This document shows, piece after piece, positions 35,014 to 47,260 of a stretch of 64,000 bases of DNA; position 1 is the stretch's first letter; every line of letters begins with the position of its first letter. Source of the DNA: Epiperipatus broadwayi. Lineage: Eukaryota; Onychophora; Udeonychophora; Euonychophora; Peripatidae. The notes beneath the pieces were generated by a model. The model was not told the origin of the DNA. It saw only the letters and a list, made by a program, of their open reading frames with translations, and searched no databases. A program made the translations under genes and the position numbers. The stretch spans positions 3,596,001 through 3,660,000 of the forward strand of contig JAQFVV010000056.1 of NCBI GenBank assembly GCA_028023455.1. The letters run 5' to 3'.

Positions 35014-36008
35014 AAATGGATTCTGATTTGAATTGAAATTCTGAATATGATTTTCCTGTAGCCGACTCTTATGATTCTGAGGCCTCATTTATTTTCTAGT
35101 AGTTCATCTGATGAGCACTGTCTTGACTCAGACAATGATGCCATGATTTTCTATGAAAAAAAAGAGTGGTGAATGAGTCACATGTACTAGTGAGTGCAGT
35201 GGCCACTTCTGTACCAGGATGGACTTGGAAATGTTTTCTGATGGTAACGTTCAACAGTCACATGTATCAATAAGAAACTTTACAAAAATAAACAATAAAG
35301 ATCATGATAAAATTAGGTTTATTATTGTTTATTTTTTGTTGTTATTATTATTCTAAATAAATGTTTCTTTTTATTTTGTTGGTTATTAATTAATTTTGTC
35401 TTTACTTACTTAATTATAGAGTAACTTTGATTTCTTGAACAAACTTTATTTGAATAAATATTTAATAACAAATAATTTTATTTTTTTATAATTTATGAAT
35501 GTTTTCCTTACATAATATTTGATTTTCAATAACTGTTAAAAATACATCTTCTTTACTAGAAACATATTTCCAGAAATGACCTGCATGTGAGGAAAAGGGT
35601 AGGTCAGCTAGCAAAAATGAAACTCACCAGTGTGTCTTTTTTTTTAATGCTGTACAATAAAGAATTATCTCAGGTCAGTCATGTTATATATCTTTTCTTT
35701 TTTTTTAATTTCATAAGAAATATAACTAAGCTGTCTAAAAAGGTATCAGATTAAAATTTAACTCTCAAAATTTAAAATTTGTGAACCCATAAAAAAAAAG
35801 TATGCATTTGTTTAAGTATTAAAATCTTGTTATTCTACTTTTTTAAAAAGTAATGACTATATTTTTTCAGTATTGTTTTATTCCTTAACATGTGCTCTTT
35901 CTAACAACATATAATACTTCACACCTGTAATATTCAAAGATATTGTACAAAATGTTTTTCAAAAATGTGCTTAAAAATTCAATATGGCATCCAGTGGTAG
36001 TCAAAAAG
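35014..36008 (+). pseudogene. piggyBac-like element remnant
   Basis: The right edge reads, on the minus strand, TTAA followed by CTTTTTGACTACCACTGG; TTAA (36009-36012) is the piggyBac target site and the end closely matches the piggyBac-like MITE at 50380 (CCTTTTGACTGCTAATTA). Near 35014 an ATG opens an acidic, Ser/Asp-rich stretch (MDSDLN, then after a shift SSSSDEHCLDSDNDAM), the style of a piggyBac transposase N-terminus. No catalytic DDD domain is visible, and the left terminus with its TTAA was not found. It is probably a truncated autonomous copy. Confidence 0.45.
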
Positions 36009-36231
36009 TTAAGCATGCACAATTACTATATCAATGCTACTCAATATAAATAATAAAATAAAATTTTAAAATGATGTAACAATATCAAAAAATATATATA
36101 ATCAATATGCAGCTTCTTTTAAATGGGTGTTAATAAAGAATGCAATTATTAATACCATGAATTTTCGATCAGATACCAACTTAGGATCAAAATAAAGTAG
36201 AATATAGCAAAAACAACTATTAAAAACCAAG

Positions 36232-36377
36232 GCAAAACTCTCCATACAGTAGTACCACTTAGTGCAAGCCAGAGTAATCAATGGATGCAAGGTTTGTGCA
36301 TAAAAATCCTTATCTAGTGTCTACTCATCCAACCCAGACTAGTTTCTAACTTGTGGCTTTCATCAGTGAGGAACCTT
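36232..36377. mobile_element. MITE, partial copy of the 48558 family
   Basis: It matches 48566-48715 through GGCAAA.CTCTCCATACAGTA, AGAGTAATCA.TGGATGC and CCAGACTAGTTTCT. The left end lacks its full TIR, and the right end diverges after GTGAGGA, so the copy is truncated. Confidence 0.75.
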
Positions 36378-36451
36378 ATATCTGACAGCACTGCATCTAG
36401 ATCTTAGGATCTAATGCAAACCTCTAGGAGCCACCATTTACCTTTTTTGTA

Positions 36452-36545
36452 AAAAATAAATTGGCTAACAGGTTTATCTGGGCATAATTGCTTAGATATT
36501 CTTGACTTCGTTTAAGAAGCCACTATACATCACATCACATCACAT
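36452..36545 (+). repeat. Dispersed ~95-bp repeat with CATCA tail, copy 2
   Basis: Second copy of the family at 9351-9444, same strand, again ending in CACAT units. It lies about 75 bases beyond the truncated MITE. Confidence 0.65.
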
Positions 36546-39279
36546 AACTATAAAACTATGAATCTAAAATTGAAAATATAATATTTTCAATTCAAGTTCA
36601 TTTGGTTGTATATTCATGTATATCTGAACTCAGTTCTGTATTTATACAATGTGAGGAAGCATAAGAAATGTGATCATATGATGTTTAGTAGTTTAACAAT
36701 TATTAAAATAAGCAGATTTTAATATAATTTTAATGTTTAACAAAAAAAGAATAATGTTAGTATTGTTTTATAAATAGAAATTAAACAATTTATAGAAAAG
36801 ATCTCAATTTAAAAAAAAAAAATTAATTTATTGTACTTATAAAATGTGAAGCTGCTTCATGTGCTTTATTCTCTCATTAATTTTTCTTGCAAAAAAATAA
36901 AAATTAGTTATTGTTCAGTCAAAAAAAATGTTTTCTTTAATAATGTTTAATCACCCAATAATTTAATTCATTTTGGACTTTTAAAACTATCAATTATCTT
37001 ACAACCCACTATTAAGGTTAAATGTGCAAACACAATACAAGTATAGTAATGCAACTATCACTCTTTTATCATGTGGACTACAGAAATTTGTGCATTTACT
37101 TTACTTCATAATGGTGATTGTTATAATTTTATTGAAATTATAGCTAATCACAAGTTATTCACTGCTAAAATAGTGATATTGGGTAATCATTTAGTTGATG
37201 CTGAAAGATAGCTATTGATACTTGAAGAAGCCAGTACTGAAAATATCATAAGATAAATGGAACAAATAGTCAAGAGTACGGATTTTTTTTTTTTGTTTAC
37301 AAATGTAACAAGAACAACAGAAATACAAATTAAGCGTTAAAATGCAAATTTATTAGTACAAATTCTTTTTTTTTTTTGAAAAATAAAGGTTACAAATAAA
37401 CAAAAAAAAAAAAATCTAAAATGAATAGTACCAAGTAATTTTTTATAAAAAAAGAGACTACAGAAGAATGTTGAAATCCTATGGGGTTGAGAGTAGTTTT
37501 ATTTTTCAGATTTATCATTGCTTTCAGAAACAAAGTAATTTTGTTATGGTGTAGAATTGGTCTTATTTTAAGAGCTATTGCTGATTAAAATTGTCTAAAG
37601 TTATTTAAAATTGCCTATAATATTATTTAAAAAAAAACAAACAAATTAGTTTAACTTCATGTGTTTGCAAAAAACTAAATCAAACCCCATTGCCTACTTT
37701 TCTTTAGGTTCTTTTATGGACAATGAAACCCCATTTGTTGTTTAAATGCAATCTCTCCAATGTAGAATAGTTTCGACTGAAACACACATAGAAAATTTTC
37801 ATTTTATTTTGGTCAAGAAAGAAATTGATCATTTCCTTTGGTTTTATTTTTTCCCTTCCACAAAAAAAAACCTGCATGTATCAACTTTTGATTCTTGACA
37901 TCTGTGTAAACATATAAAAAAATCTAATGGATACTTATCTAAATGATTATGTCATAGGATTTCAACATTCCAACAATAAATTTTTTATTTCTTTTTTAAA
38001 TTATTTTGTACAACTCATTTTGTATTTTTTTTTGTTTATTTATTTAATTACTTTATACAACTAAATTAATATTTGCACAATAATTCATATTTTTATTCTT
38101 CTTGCTTAATTAAATTTTTTAGCAATCTGTCTATTGTACTATCATTTCTGACAACAGTATGTTTTATTTTTATTAAATTTTGTTTACATAACACACACTA
38201 CTTTGATTCATTTTCATTTCTAATAAAAAAAAAACTTACCATATTCTGACTACTTGTTCCTTTTATCGCTTCTTATTTTTTAGTAGTGGTCTGATGGTTC
38301 TCCAAGCTTCAATAACTGCCTCTCATCACCTACTAAATGATAACCAAGACATTGAACCACTATTATTTTTTAACATTTATTATTATTTGCATACAGCATT
38401 TCCTATTACCAGTTAATTTAATTTTAATATATGCACTGTTTATACAGAAAAATGTCAAACTAACTGAATAGTCAAATTAAAAATATATACAAAATGTCAA
38501 TAACAATGCTTTCATAATGAAAGAAATATTTTATTTATATTTATTCAGATTTATGAAAAGTTTATATTTTTTCCAAAATCAATTAAAAAAAAATTTTTTT
38601 TTAATGAATGCCAGGATTAAATGTGGTGTGATCTGCTAGTGATTCTTAATGTTTTTTGGATAATATAAGAATACATCGACAATCTGTGGCCTTGTGATAA
38701 AACATAAAACTAAATCTTTATATTTTTAAAATTCTATATTATCCTTAGTGTTCTATAAATTATAATGTTTTTTAGGTTTTGTGGTATATCTACTTTAGCT
38801 AAGTAACACCTTTTTATTTTAAGTTATTCTAAATATTATTGATTTATAAGTTGCTGTTTTTTTTTAATTTTTATCAAGTGATTTTAAGTTGTTATGCATC
38901 AATGCTAAAGATATGCATTTACGTAAGATGTTTACAAGAAGTTCTTAATAAACGAAATGAGTTATGACTACATTGCAGACAACCATGTTAATTTGTAATG
39001 TTAAATAATTCTCTAATATATTAATCTGCATATTAATAAGATAAATGGTAACATTATTTTAATGTTAGCGAGCGTATGTACAAGTAGTATTTATTTAGAA
39101 TATACACTGATTATAAACAAAAAGCATTTATTACTTTTCTCTATAAAAAAGAACATATCAAATGATATTTCAGTAATTTAAATAGTGTATTTGAAAATAA
39201 AATATAATAAAAATATATTATTTAATAAACGTTAGTTTAAAAGCTTTAGTCATCCTTATTGATATGTACTTACTCTTTC
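36546..39279. other. AT-rich spacer
   Basis: No gene recognised. It holds a copy (36655-36705) of a short dispersed motif AGCATAAGAA..GTGATCAT that recurs near 46684, 48765 and 63428. Confidence 0.5.
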
Positions 39280-39429
39280 ACTACAAAGAATGGATCCTCG
39301 AGTGACATGGCAATTAAATGTCAATTAAAAAAAAAAATGAAAGAAAAAAAAACCATGAAATAAAAAATCAAAATGGAAAGAGCTGAATTATGAAAACCAA
39401 TAACATCCCAGCATAATAATACTGTCAAG

Positions 39430-39528
39430 ATGGCAGTCGAGTGCTACACCGTATTCTCTAACCTGACGTCATTTTCTCGTCCTTTTTTTTTCCTAGGAGA
39501 TAAAAATTCGGAGACATCATTTTCTTAA
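39430..39528 (+). CDS. Possible 32-codon small ORF at YY1/ATG site
   Basis: An ATG in a good context (CAAGATGG) opens a 32-codon frame (MAVECYTVFSNLTSFSRP...) ending at TAA. It coincides with the YY1-like motif, which itself contains ATG, so the start may be fortuitous. No homology recognised. It could be an upstream ORF of a transcript starting nearby. Confidence 0.15.
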   Translation: MAVECYTVFSNLTSFSRPFFFLGDKNSETSFS

Positions 39529-40354
39529 GTTAAAGAAATATCGGTTCACAGTACGTTTACACTTAAAATTTAGTAAACAAATGGCTAACGATTACAATAA
39601 GTCTGTATTGTATAATATTCACTTTTTTTTAAAAAACATATATTTATTAACAGAAGAAAAAAAAGCTACATGCCAAATCTTTTAACGACGAAGTACAAAA
39701 AAAAAAAACGAAAAATCTACAGCATAAAAACGGTACACAAAAATTAAATGGCACTAGTAAACGGCAACGTGTCCTATAGATCGAATGTGGTAAATATAAA
39801 AAAATATAATTTGAAAGAACATTCCGAAAATAATGTCAATTAATTTTGCTAAATTTATATATAACAAAATATTAGCCTTTTCTAAAAAATAGATATTTAA
39901 GCTTATTTTATCCTTAATAAACATGTACATAAGCTTAATATTTTGTCTAAAAAAAAAAACAAAGATTAACATAAAATACAATCGAGCATTAAAGTTCAAT
40001 ATGGTCTGACCGAATATACTGTATAATAAGTTTGCCTGCAGTATTGTTACATAATATTACAATTGAGGTTTTAATAAAAATTTCAAGAGCATTAATAATT
40101 CAACAATATACATTTTGGAGAAAGGAGGTCCCTTAATTCTCTTTTAAATGCTATCGAAGAAATACTCACCGATACTCTCGCAATTGACGATACCGCAACA
40201 AAAGAGATTATAATTGGTTAGTAGACAACATGTGATAGTAATGGCGATTACTTACTCCATGGAAACGGATATCAACAATTACCGAGAAAAAAGTTATTAA
40301 CTTCAGCGTATAATTTTACTTTCTAAAATTATAATCATCTTTTTAAGAGAAAAA

Positions 40355-40417
40355 ATGGAGGAAATAGAATTAGGAAAAAAAAGAAAAAGCATGAAATATA
40401 ATTATCTTTTGCAAAGG
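40355..40417 (+). CDS. Possible first coding exon (21 codons)
   Basis: The exon starts with an ATG having A at -3 and G at +4 and runs 63 bases in one open frame (MEEIELGKKRKSMKYNYLLQ plus Arg). It ends directly at a consensus donor, G|GTAAGT at 40418, giving a phase-0 intron. A basic KKRK cluster could be nuclear-localising. It sits at the edge of the CpG-richer patch, where a first exon would be expected. I could not find a convincing second exon; a TTTTGTTTTAG acceptor at 41042 leads to a phase-0 frame that stops after 19 codons. Unrecognised protein; real gene status is uncertain. Confidence 0.28.
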
Positions 40418-40423
40418 GTAAGT

Positions 40424-41242
40424 TATCCGCAAAAATGGAAAAAAAAAGTTTCATTAATTGTTTATTATTAATAGATTAACTTTTAAAATTTTTTTGGCAA
40501 TGTTATCTTCACTCATCCAATGTATTATTCGAAATTATCTTTTGATTTAAGCTATAGTTTTCAGAAGCGATAAAAGATTAAGTATAATGCAAAGTAATTA
40601 TTTAATTCTGTATCCACAAGTTGCAAATCACTAACAAACTTGAAATATGATCATGATTTTGCATAGATGGTAGTAAGATATTGTTGCCTATGAGAACCAG
40701 TGATTTTAAAAACTATAAATTACCCTGGATTTAAACCTCTGATTCACATTAACTAGCAATTATCAAGTCTGATGAGTAATGCCATATATATATATCAATA
40801 CTTTTATAGAGTGATTGTGCAACTACAGTACTTTATTTTTATCTTTAAATAATCTGTATAGATCAAGTTTTAGAAATCCTAAATTGAAATTTTGCAAAAG
40901 ACTTAAAATGTAGTTAAAAGTAAAATTTTTTTAATTCCAATCACATATTACTATTCAGAAAATATATTTGAAATTTTTTATATATATGAATATAGTTTAT
41001 CGTTTTGCTGTGTGCAATTGCATATTATTGTTGTTTTGTTTTAGTATTCATCTGCCATTGTTTGGATAGTATGGAGGGTGCTCATTATCTCAAAACTATA
41101 TTAGCAGCTTTCTCCTGTGAAAAAAAAATAAATTGATATAATCTATATATAGACTGATTTTCTCTGATTGCTATGTAGTTAAAAGCAAGAGAAAAAGCCA
41201 TTTGATTTCTTTAAAATACAGATTTGGAAGAAATTTGAAAAA
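40424..41242. other. AT-rich, possible intron
   Basis: No exon supported. A pyrimidine-rich acceptor-like TTGTTTTGTTTTAG ends at 41044, and a +1 frame behind it is open for about 30 residues, but its phase does not match the donor at 40418. Confidence 0.35.
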
Positions 41243-42693
41243 ATATGTTGCTAGACAAATTTACAATAAATGAACAACTGAAGTCTTAAATATGATCCCA
41301 GAAGATTGTGAAAGATTAGAAAAACTTCATGTGTCATGCAGATAAATGAGATTATCCAAGTTTTCTGAGGTGATCAAAAAAAGAAATGTGGATCAGAGAA
41401 ATTGGGTTAAATTTAGGAAAAAACGATCTTATAGTGAAACAATAATGGTTATATTTGACAATAATAATGATTTTTAGAATTATGAAAGGTATTAGATTAA
41501 TTTTTAATTTTTTAATATGTTTTGTTTTTCATTGCTCTTAGCTGCTTCATCTGAGTTAACCTGTCAATACTGTTTTGATAGTTTTAAGTTTGTCAGTAAA
41601 ATAAATTTTCAACTTGTGTTATACTATTTTCTAATTTGTTCACTTTCTGAAATTAATGGCATAGGTGTAGAATTATCAAATATTTAAAAAAGGAGGAAAA
41701 AACAATTAATTATTTTTATACAAGTGATCGAAATTATGTTTTAAATTTAAATTATAAAATGTGAAGTATAATTAATATCTTTTCATATAACATGATGTTT
41801 TATTTATATTCTATCAAAAGACAAGATTTAAAATTATGTTGTGCTTGAAGTAAATTATGATGTTTAAATTAAACAAAATAATACTTATAATTCAAAAAGA
41901 TATAGGAAATCAATATTTAAAAATGCATGAACATTGCTATAATTTATTAGGAACATATCCATTTTTCTTTGGATTGCAAAATCTTACATAAATTATAGCA
42001 ATGTTCATGCATTTTTAAATATTGATTTCCTATATCTTTTTGAATTATAAGTATTATTTTGTTTAATTTAAACATCATAATTTACTTCAAGCACAACATA
42101 ATTTTAAATCTTGTCTTTTGATAGAATATAAATAAAACATCATGTTATATGAAAAGATATTAATTATACTTCACATTTTATAATTTAAATTTAAAAAATA
42201 ATTTCGATCAGTTGTATAAAAATAATTAATTGTTTTTTCCTCTTTTTTTAAATATTTGATAATTCTACACCTATGCCATTAATTTCAGAAAGTGAACAAA
42301 TTAGAAAATAGTATAACACAAGTTGAAAATTTATTTTACTGACAAACTTAAAACTATCAAAACAGTATTGACAGGTTAACTCAGGTGAAGCAGCTAAGAG
42401 CAATGAAAAACAAAAAATATTAAAAAATTAAAAATTAATCTAATACCTTTCATAATTCTAAAAATCATTATTATTGTCAAATATAACCATTATTGTTTCA
42501 CTATAAGATCGTTTTTTCCTAAATTTAACCCAATTTCTCTGATCCACATTTCTTTTTTTGATCACCTCAGAAAACTTGGATAATCTCATTTATCTGCATG
42601 ACACATGAAGTTTTTCTAATCTTTCACAATCTTCTGGGATCATATTTAAGACTTCAGTTTGTTCATTTATTGTAAATTTGTCTAGCAACATAT
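41243..42693. repeat. Large palindrome: 704-bp inverted arms, 42-bp loop
   Basis: The left arm 41243-41946 is repeated in reverse complement as 41989-42693, with only scattered substitutions and short indels in A/T runs (about 98% by eye). Examples are ATATGTTGCTAGACAAATTT at the left start against AAATTTGTCTAGCAACATAT at the right end. The unpaired loop is 41947-41988. Each arm begins with the decayed 3' coding end of an RTE-like LINE. No terminal repeats or target duplication flank it, so it looks like an inverted duplication rather than a standard transposon. Confidence 0.9.
41290..41480 (+). pseudogene. RTE-like LINE C-terminal fragment (left arm)
   Basis: It aligns with 47085-47260: both share AGAAGATT.TGAAAGA.TAGAAAAA, a TTTTCTG..GTGAT segment and a block reading NWVKFR-like near 41400, then AATAATGGTT.....AATAATGATTTT. 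This is the end of the ORF and the start of the 3' UTR of one LINE family. The reverse copy is in the right arm at about 42455-42645. Confidence 0.5.
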
Positions 42694-43533
42694 CTATTTC
42701 ACTTTCATTTCAACCTATTAATAACCCAATGTATAATACACATATGATGATGACCTTTAAGTTACTCATGCAGGTTTTTTATTGTGTTGGTCATGGTTGC
42801 ATTGGTTATATAAAGTAAATCTTATTCCAAGAAATTTTGTGTAGAGTCTATAAAAGAAGTGGATTTGTTCTTGTTTTTTATTAGATTAACAGGTAAACAC
42901 AAAAAATAATATATATGTTCAATAGGGAAGATATTTATTACCTATCTAAAGCATAATTCATTTCTATTTTATGAATATTTTTAATAAACTATAAAATATA
43001 ATTTATAATACTAAACAATAGACATTTTATTAATGATTTTTACTACCCACCATAAAATTTTGTTGATATAAATAAAACAGGAATTTTTATTAAAATAAGA
43101 TTCTTTTTTTAAAAAAAAAAAAAAAATCCATGCCATCAGTATACTTGCCTCAAGAAGTCATGTTTAACAGTATCTTGATTTAATTTTTGCCCCTGTTATT
43201 CTCCATGCTGTGATTCTGCTGTACATTACTGTAAAATCCCTCTTTTATAGGTATTCATTTTTTCTTTACACTAACATCTTCACAGTGCAATATTTTTTAT
43301 TGGAAAGGTAATTCTTAATTTTATTAAGCTCAACTATTTTCAAACTTTTCACTTACTAATGATGTTAATTGAGAATTTAATAATAGTTTTATATTAATTA
43401 TTATTTAAATATATGTGAAACATTGAAATTTCAAATACTTCAGCATTCAAATTGAAAATAGAATTACACCAAATTGAAATAAACCAAAAGTCTTATTTTA
43501 GTATCATATGGTAGAATATTTTTCCTATGTTTA
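42694..43533. other. AT-rich spacer
   Basis: No feature recognised beyond an A15 run near 43115. Confidence 0.5.
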
Positions 43534-43946
43534 TTATATATATAGATACAATCTGACATTTCAATTGTCCTATAGTCTTCTTCAGAGCCATGTTATAATG
43601 ACAAATAAAATAAATAATTATATAAATAATACAATAAAAAATGTAATCAATAAAAAAATAAAATATAACAAACATTATATAGTTATTTAAATCCAATTTA
43701 TCCAAATCACTGCAAACACTTTTTAGCAAAAACCTTTTATTGTATGTGTATATATGTGCAATACAAGGTTTTTGCTAAAAAATGTTCGAAGTGATTTGGA
43801 TAAATTGGATTTATATAAGATATTACAGCAAAATAAAGGAAAAGGTGATTTTGGTATATAGTTGTTTTATTTTATTTGTCATTATGTCATAGATCTGAGG
43901 AAGACTGCATGACAGCCAAACATCAGATTGTATGAGTATATATATA
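43534..43946. mobile_element. ~410-bp foldback MITE
   Basis: Outer arms pair TATAGATACAATCTGACATT with the inverse ATCAGATTGTATGAGTATAT, each next to TATATA. They run inward through TCTTC.TCAGA and ATAATGACAAATAAAATAAA. Inner arms 43687-43742 and 43765-43818 form a near-perfect hairpin with AGCAAAAACCTT. The two overlapping open frames here (43508-43690 plus, 43493-43729 minus) are simply the palindrome read from either side. Confidence 0.75.
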
Positions 43947-44152
43947 ATCACTACCTGGAGCTTTACCAATAGCTCTAAACAGGCTTTGTTTACATAAGTG
44001 CCTAGTTTCTAGTCTCCCAGCCCATCACTGATGTGAGGAAACCAGCTGGTCTGGAGGTAGGGAGAATGATAGAAATTTTGAATTCTATCTTTTTCACACT
44101 TATGTAAACAAAGCTTGTTTAGAACTATTGGTAAAGCTCCATCTAGTGATCA
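43947..44152. mobile_element. ~205-bp MITE next to the foldback
   Basis: TIRs of about 50 bases, TGGAGCTTTACCAATAG..CT then AAACA.GCTTTGTTTACATA, are inverted at 44100-44150. Including ATCACTA at each tip, the element runs about 43947-44152. The core has GTTTCTAGTCTCCCAGCCC and CAGCTGGTCTGGAGG, resembling the core of the 48558 MITE family. It directly abuts the preceding foldback. Confidence 0.78.
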
Positions 44153-46337
44153 TAAAATGCAAACTTAAAAGCAAGTTACGAAATTTATAACTTGTTTTAA
44201 TTATATATATATTAAAAAATACTTGCTAACAAGTATTTGAAGTAAGGTGTAGAAATTGTATTTATATTAAATATTATGGCAAATTAAAGAAAGTAGTAGA
44301 TTTAAAGATGTTTATTCTTATTATGGTTTGAATCCAAAGATAAGTCGTAAATATTCCTGAAATGTTTTTTCAATGTGATCACAATTTTAAATTTATAACA
44401 TTTGCCAGATTTATAAAGTATATGTAGTTTTACTACTCTTATCATAATTTTATCTCAATCTATTTTTTTAATTTAAACTTTACTTTTTGGTATCAAATTC
44501 ATTCTATACATAGAAGATGAGTTGATATTATAATATTCAATCATTAGAATGAAGTGTATAATTTGCAATAAGTGTCACTTTCTCACCTTTATTTATTAAA
44601 GAGAATTGTAACTCAAATTAATTTGATCTTTTTATTTTTTTTTTAAAGATAATTTTAAGAAGAATTTACTACTCCCTAATTATTTAATGATTCTTGTAAA
44701 TTGTAAATGTCAATTCTTCATGCAATATTATATTGAAATATTAAATATTCTAGTAATATATGACTTCAAATTATTTGAGTAAATAAAATCAATATACATT
44801 TTATCATAAAATTACTTAATATAACAAACATAATACAAATTAATAGAATACAAACTTTCATTTTTTAATTATATATTTTTTTTATTTTAGTTGTGATACT
44901 AAAGTACATATGCATATGTGCAAACATTTTTTTCTCTCTCTATGTTAAATCTAAATACCAACTTGACAATACAGTAGTTATAATCTATTATCAAGCTTTT
45001 CTACAAGTCCTTGTTTACATGGTTTTATTTTTCTTTTGTTTAGTCACTTCTTGCCACAGTTTTGATAATATCAGATCTTTGAGAAAGGCTTGCTCTCACT
45101 TTTTTATCTTTTTTATCTAGCAAAGCCCATATTGATTTTCATCTTATCTTTCCTTATTATTTTTTACTTCTATTAAAATAAAAGTCTATTTTTTGAATTA
45201 TTTATGTAGTAGGTCTTATTCTTTTCTAGTTAATATGATTTGAAATTTATGTTCTGTATTTATTTAATTGTTAGTGTGCATAAGGACTAACTCTCTTATT
45301 TAATGTTTTGCTCTATATTTTAAATTCTGATTATTTCTTCTTCATTTGTTTTTATAATAGTCTTTAATTTTTAGTATAATTTTGAATAAATAATTATCTT
45401 TTAAAATGAATCAATATTAAGTTAAAATATAATTCAGACCCTTTTGCAATTAAACAAATATATTCCATATCAGTACTCTTTTAAGTAATAGCAATTACAA
45501 CATGTAAGTTTCAAGTTAAAGTTTTCTAAGTTTTTTCCAAGCTATACAAATCCTAGATAACTGACAATTCTTTTCAAATATGACACATTCTTATTTATCT
45601 GAAATAAAAAAAATATTAGTATTCAAATAAAAATATTTTGTTCAATATGAAATAAAAAATAATGATTTATCTTTTAAAAACTCTTTTCATAATAAAGAAT
45701 TATAAAAAATCAGATTTTTACAGCAAAGAAAATTTACCATGAATATATTATTAATTAATAGTATTATAATGACCAAGAAATAACAATATATTTTTTTTAT
45801 TAATTTAATCTAAAATATGTTTGTGTAAATGCTAATAAAAACATTATTAAATAGTTCATTTTACAATTCTATTCATTATCATTGTTCATTTTAATAATAC
45901 TAGCAAAATAATGTGTTCTTACATTATCTCTATTATTAATCCAGATAAGAATTAGTATAAAAGTAGATCCATCATTTTCAATCCCTGTCTGTGTTTTTTA
46001 TCTGAGAATGGAATTATATTTCATATATATTGAAACACTCAAACTTTATCTTATTCAAATTTTCCACCATGTTTTTTCTGGAGTCAGTTTTTATTGAAAC
46101 TGGGTCTTATTCCATTTTCATTTTTTATTCATTTTCTATACACTGTTATTAAATCTGCTATAGTTTTGTATCAAAAAAACAACAATATCATTTGAGAATG
46201 TCCCAGAACAATTTTTATTCTAATATATTTTTCCCCATATATAATTAAAGCTAGTTATTGTTTATAGCGAGAAACTAATATCTTAATTAAAATAATATGT
46301 TTGTACAACTTGTTTTTCTTTGCAAGTCTAATTAAAA
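44153..46337. other. AT-rich spacer
   Basis: No gene recognised. The 75-codon plus frame at 44893-45120 follows an acceptor-like TTATTTTAG but is hydrophobic/AT-driven and matches nothing. Confidence 0.5.
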
Positions 46338-46385
46338 TTAATTTTAATGAAAAACTAAGATTAATTTTAATGAAAAACTAAGATC
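46338..46385. repeat. 2 x ~24-bp tandem repeat
   Basis: ATTAATTTTAATGAAAAACT followed by AAG occurs twice in tandem, then GATC and an (AC)n tract at 46393. Confidence 0.85.
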
Positions 46386-46694
46386 TTAAAAAACACACAC
46401 ACAGAGAAAAAAACAATAACTTGTTTATCAATTTTTATATTTTAAGGTCTGCTGAATTTTTTTATCTAGTAATAATAATGGCAACGGAAAACAAAAGTTA
46501 TAAATAATATTATATATCTTTTTTCGCTTTGTTTTTTTTCATCTGCACTTTCTTTCTAAATAATATAATACCATATAAATTTTCTGTAACACACCCTAAA
46601 ATAAATTATAAAAAGACTAAAAAAATGTTCCATTGACTTTCTGGGAAGAAAATAAATATTGATAATCATGAATTACAAAAAACAGTGATCATGT

Positions 46695-47260
46695 GATGTT
46701 TAGAAGTTAACAATTACAAATATCTTGATGAAATTACTAATACTAATGGAAATGTAATGGATGAAATTAGTCATAGAATTAAACTTGGATAGAAATAACT
46801 AAGTATTAAAAGGAAATATGCCTCTTTATTTGAAAAAAAAGGTTCTTTATATATGTGCTTTACCATATATCTGAGATTGGATATTTAACAGAAGGGCAGT
46901 ATAAAAACTTCAGATCATTCATTGAAGTATAGAGAAATATATCATGGAAATAACAAGAAGAGATAAAAATGAAATGCATGAGCAATAGCAGAAACAAGTA
47001 CTTTTGAGATCATTGAGGGATTTGGGAGTCTGAAATGGGTCATATTCTTAGAAGAAATGATGAAAGATAGTCAGTTGAATTTTAAGTTAGAACCCAAGAG
47101 ATTATAAAAGACTAGAAAAAGATCACATAAGTAAGTTTTCTGGTGTGATATAAGAAGAAAAATTAGAGCTTGAAGAAACCTGTTAAAACTTGGAAAAACC
47201 ATTTTGCAATTTGATTGATAATGGTTGAAAATAATGATTTTCTTTTTACATAGAATTATT
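46695..47260 (+). pseudogene. RTE-like LINE, C-terminal remnant
   Basis: The frame reads NYKYLDEITNTNGNVMDEIS then HRIKLG, matching the region after the RT palm of RTE-like LINEs (family FKYLG..I...G....EI..RI). Downstream broken frames give EGFGSLKWVIFLEEMMKDSQ (family R.L.W.GH..R.DD), then a basic stretch in the place of the family RGRP, near 47090. The reverse transcriptase core is absent, so the copy is 5'-truncated as is usual for LINEs. The same 3' end occurs in the palindrome at 41243-42693. Confidence 0.62.

Larger units (their letters stand above)
39280..40430. promoter_or_regulatory. Candidate CpG-richer, possibly bidirectional promoter
   Basis: CpG dinucleotides are much denser here than in the flanking 5 kb on each side. 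Within it lie a CCAAT box (39397-39401), a YY1-type CAAGATGGC (39426-39434) and a perfect CRE TGACGTCA (39464-39471), a spacing typical of animal housekeeping promoters. Strong splice donors point outward: GTAAGT at 40418 on the plus strand, and GTGAGT (40169 downward) and GTAAGT (about 40253 downward) on the minus strand. Promoter identity is inferred; no TSS data exist here. Confidence 0.4.

Noticed and set aside
41045-41135. Second exon for the 40355 candidate gene
   Set aside because: In the required phase it stops after 19 codons; the longer open frame is in the wrong phase.
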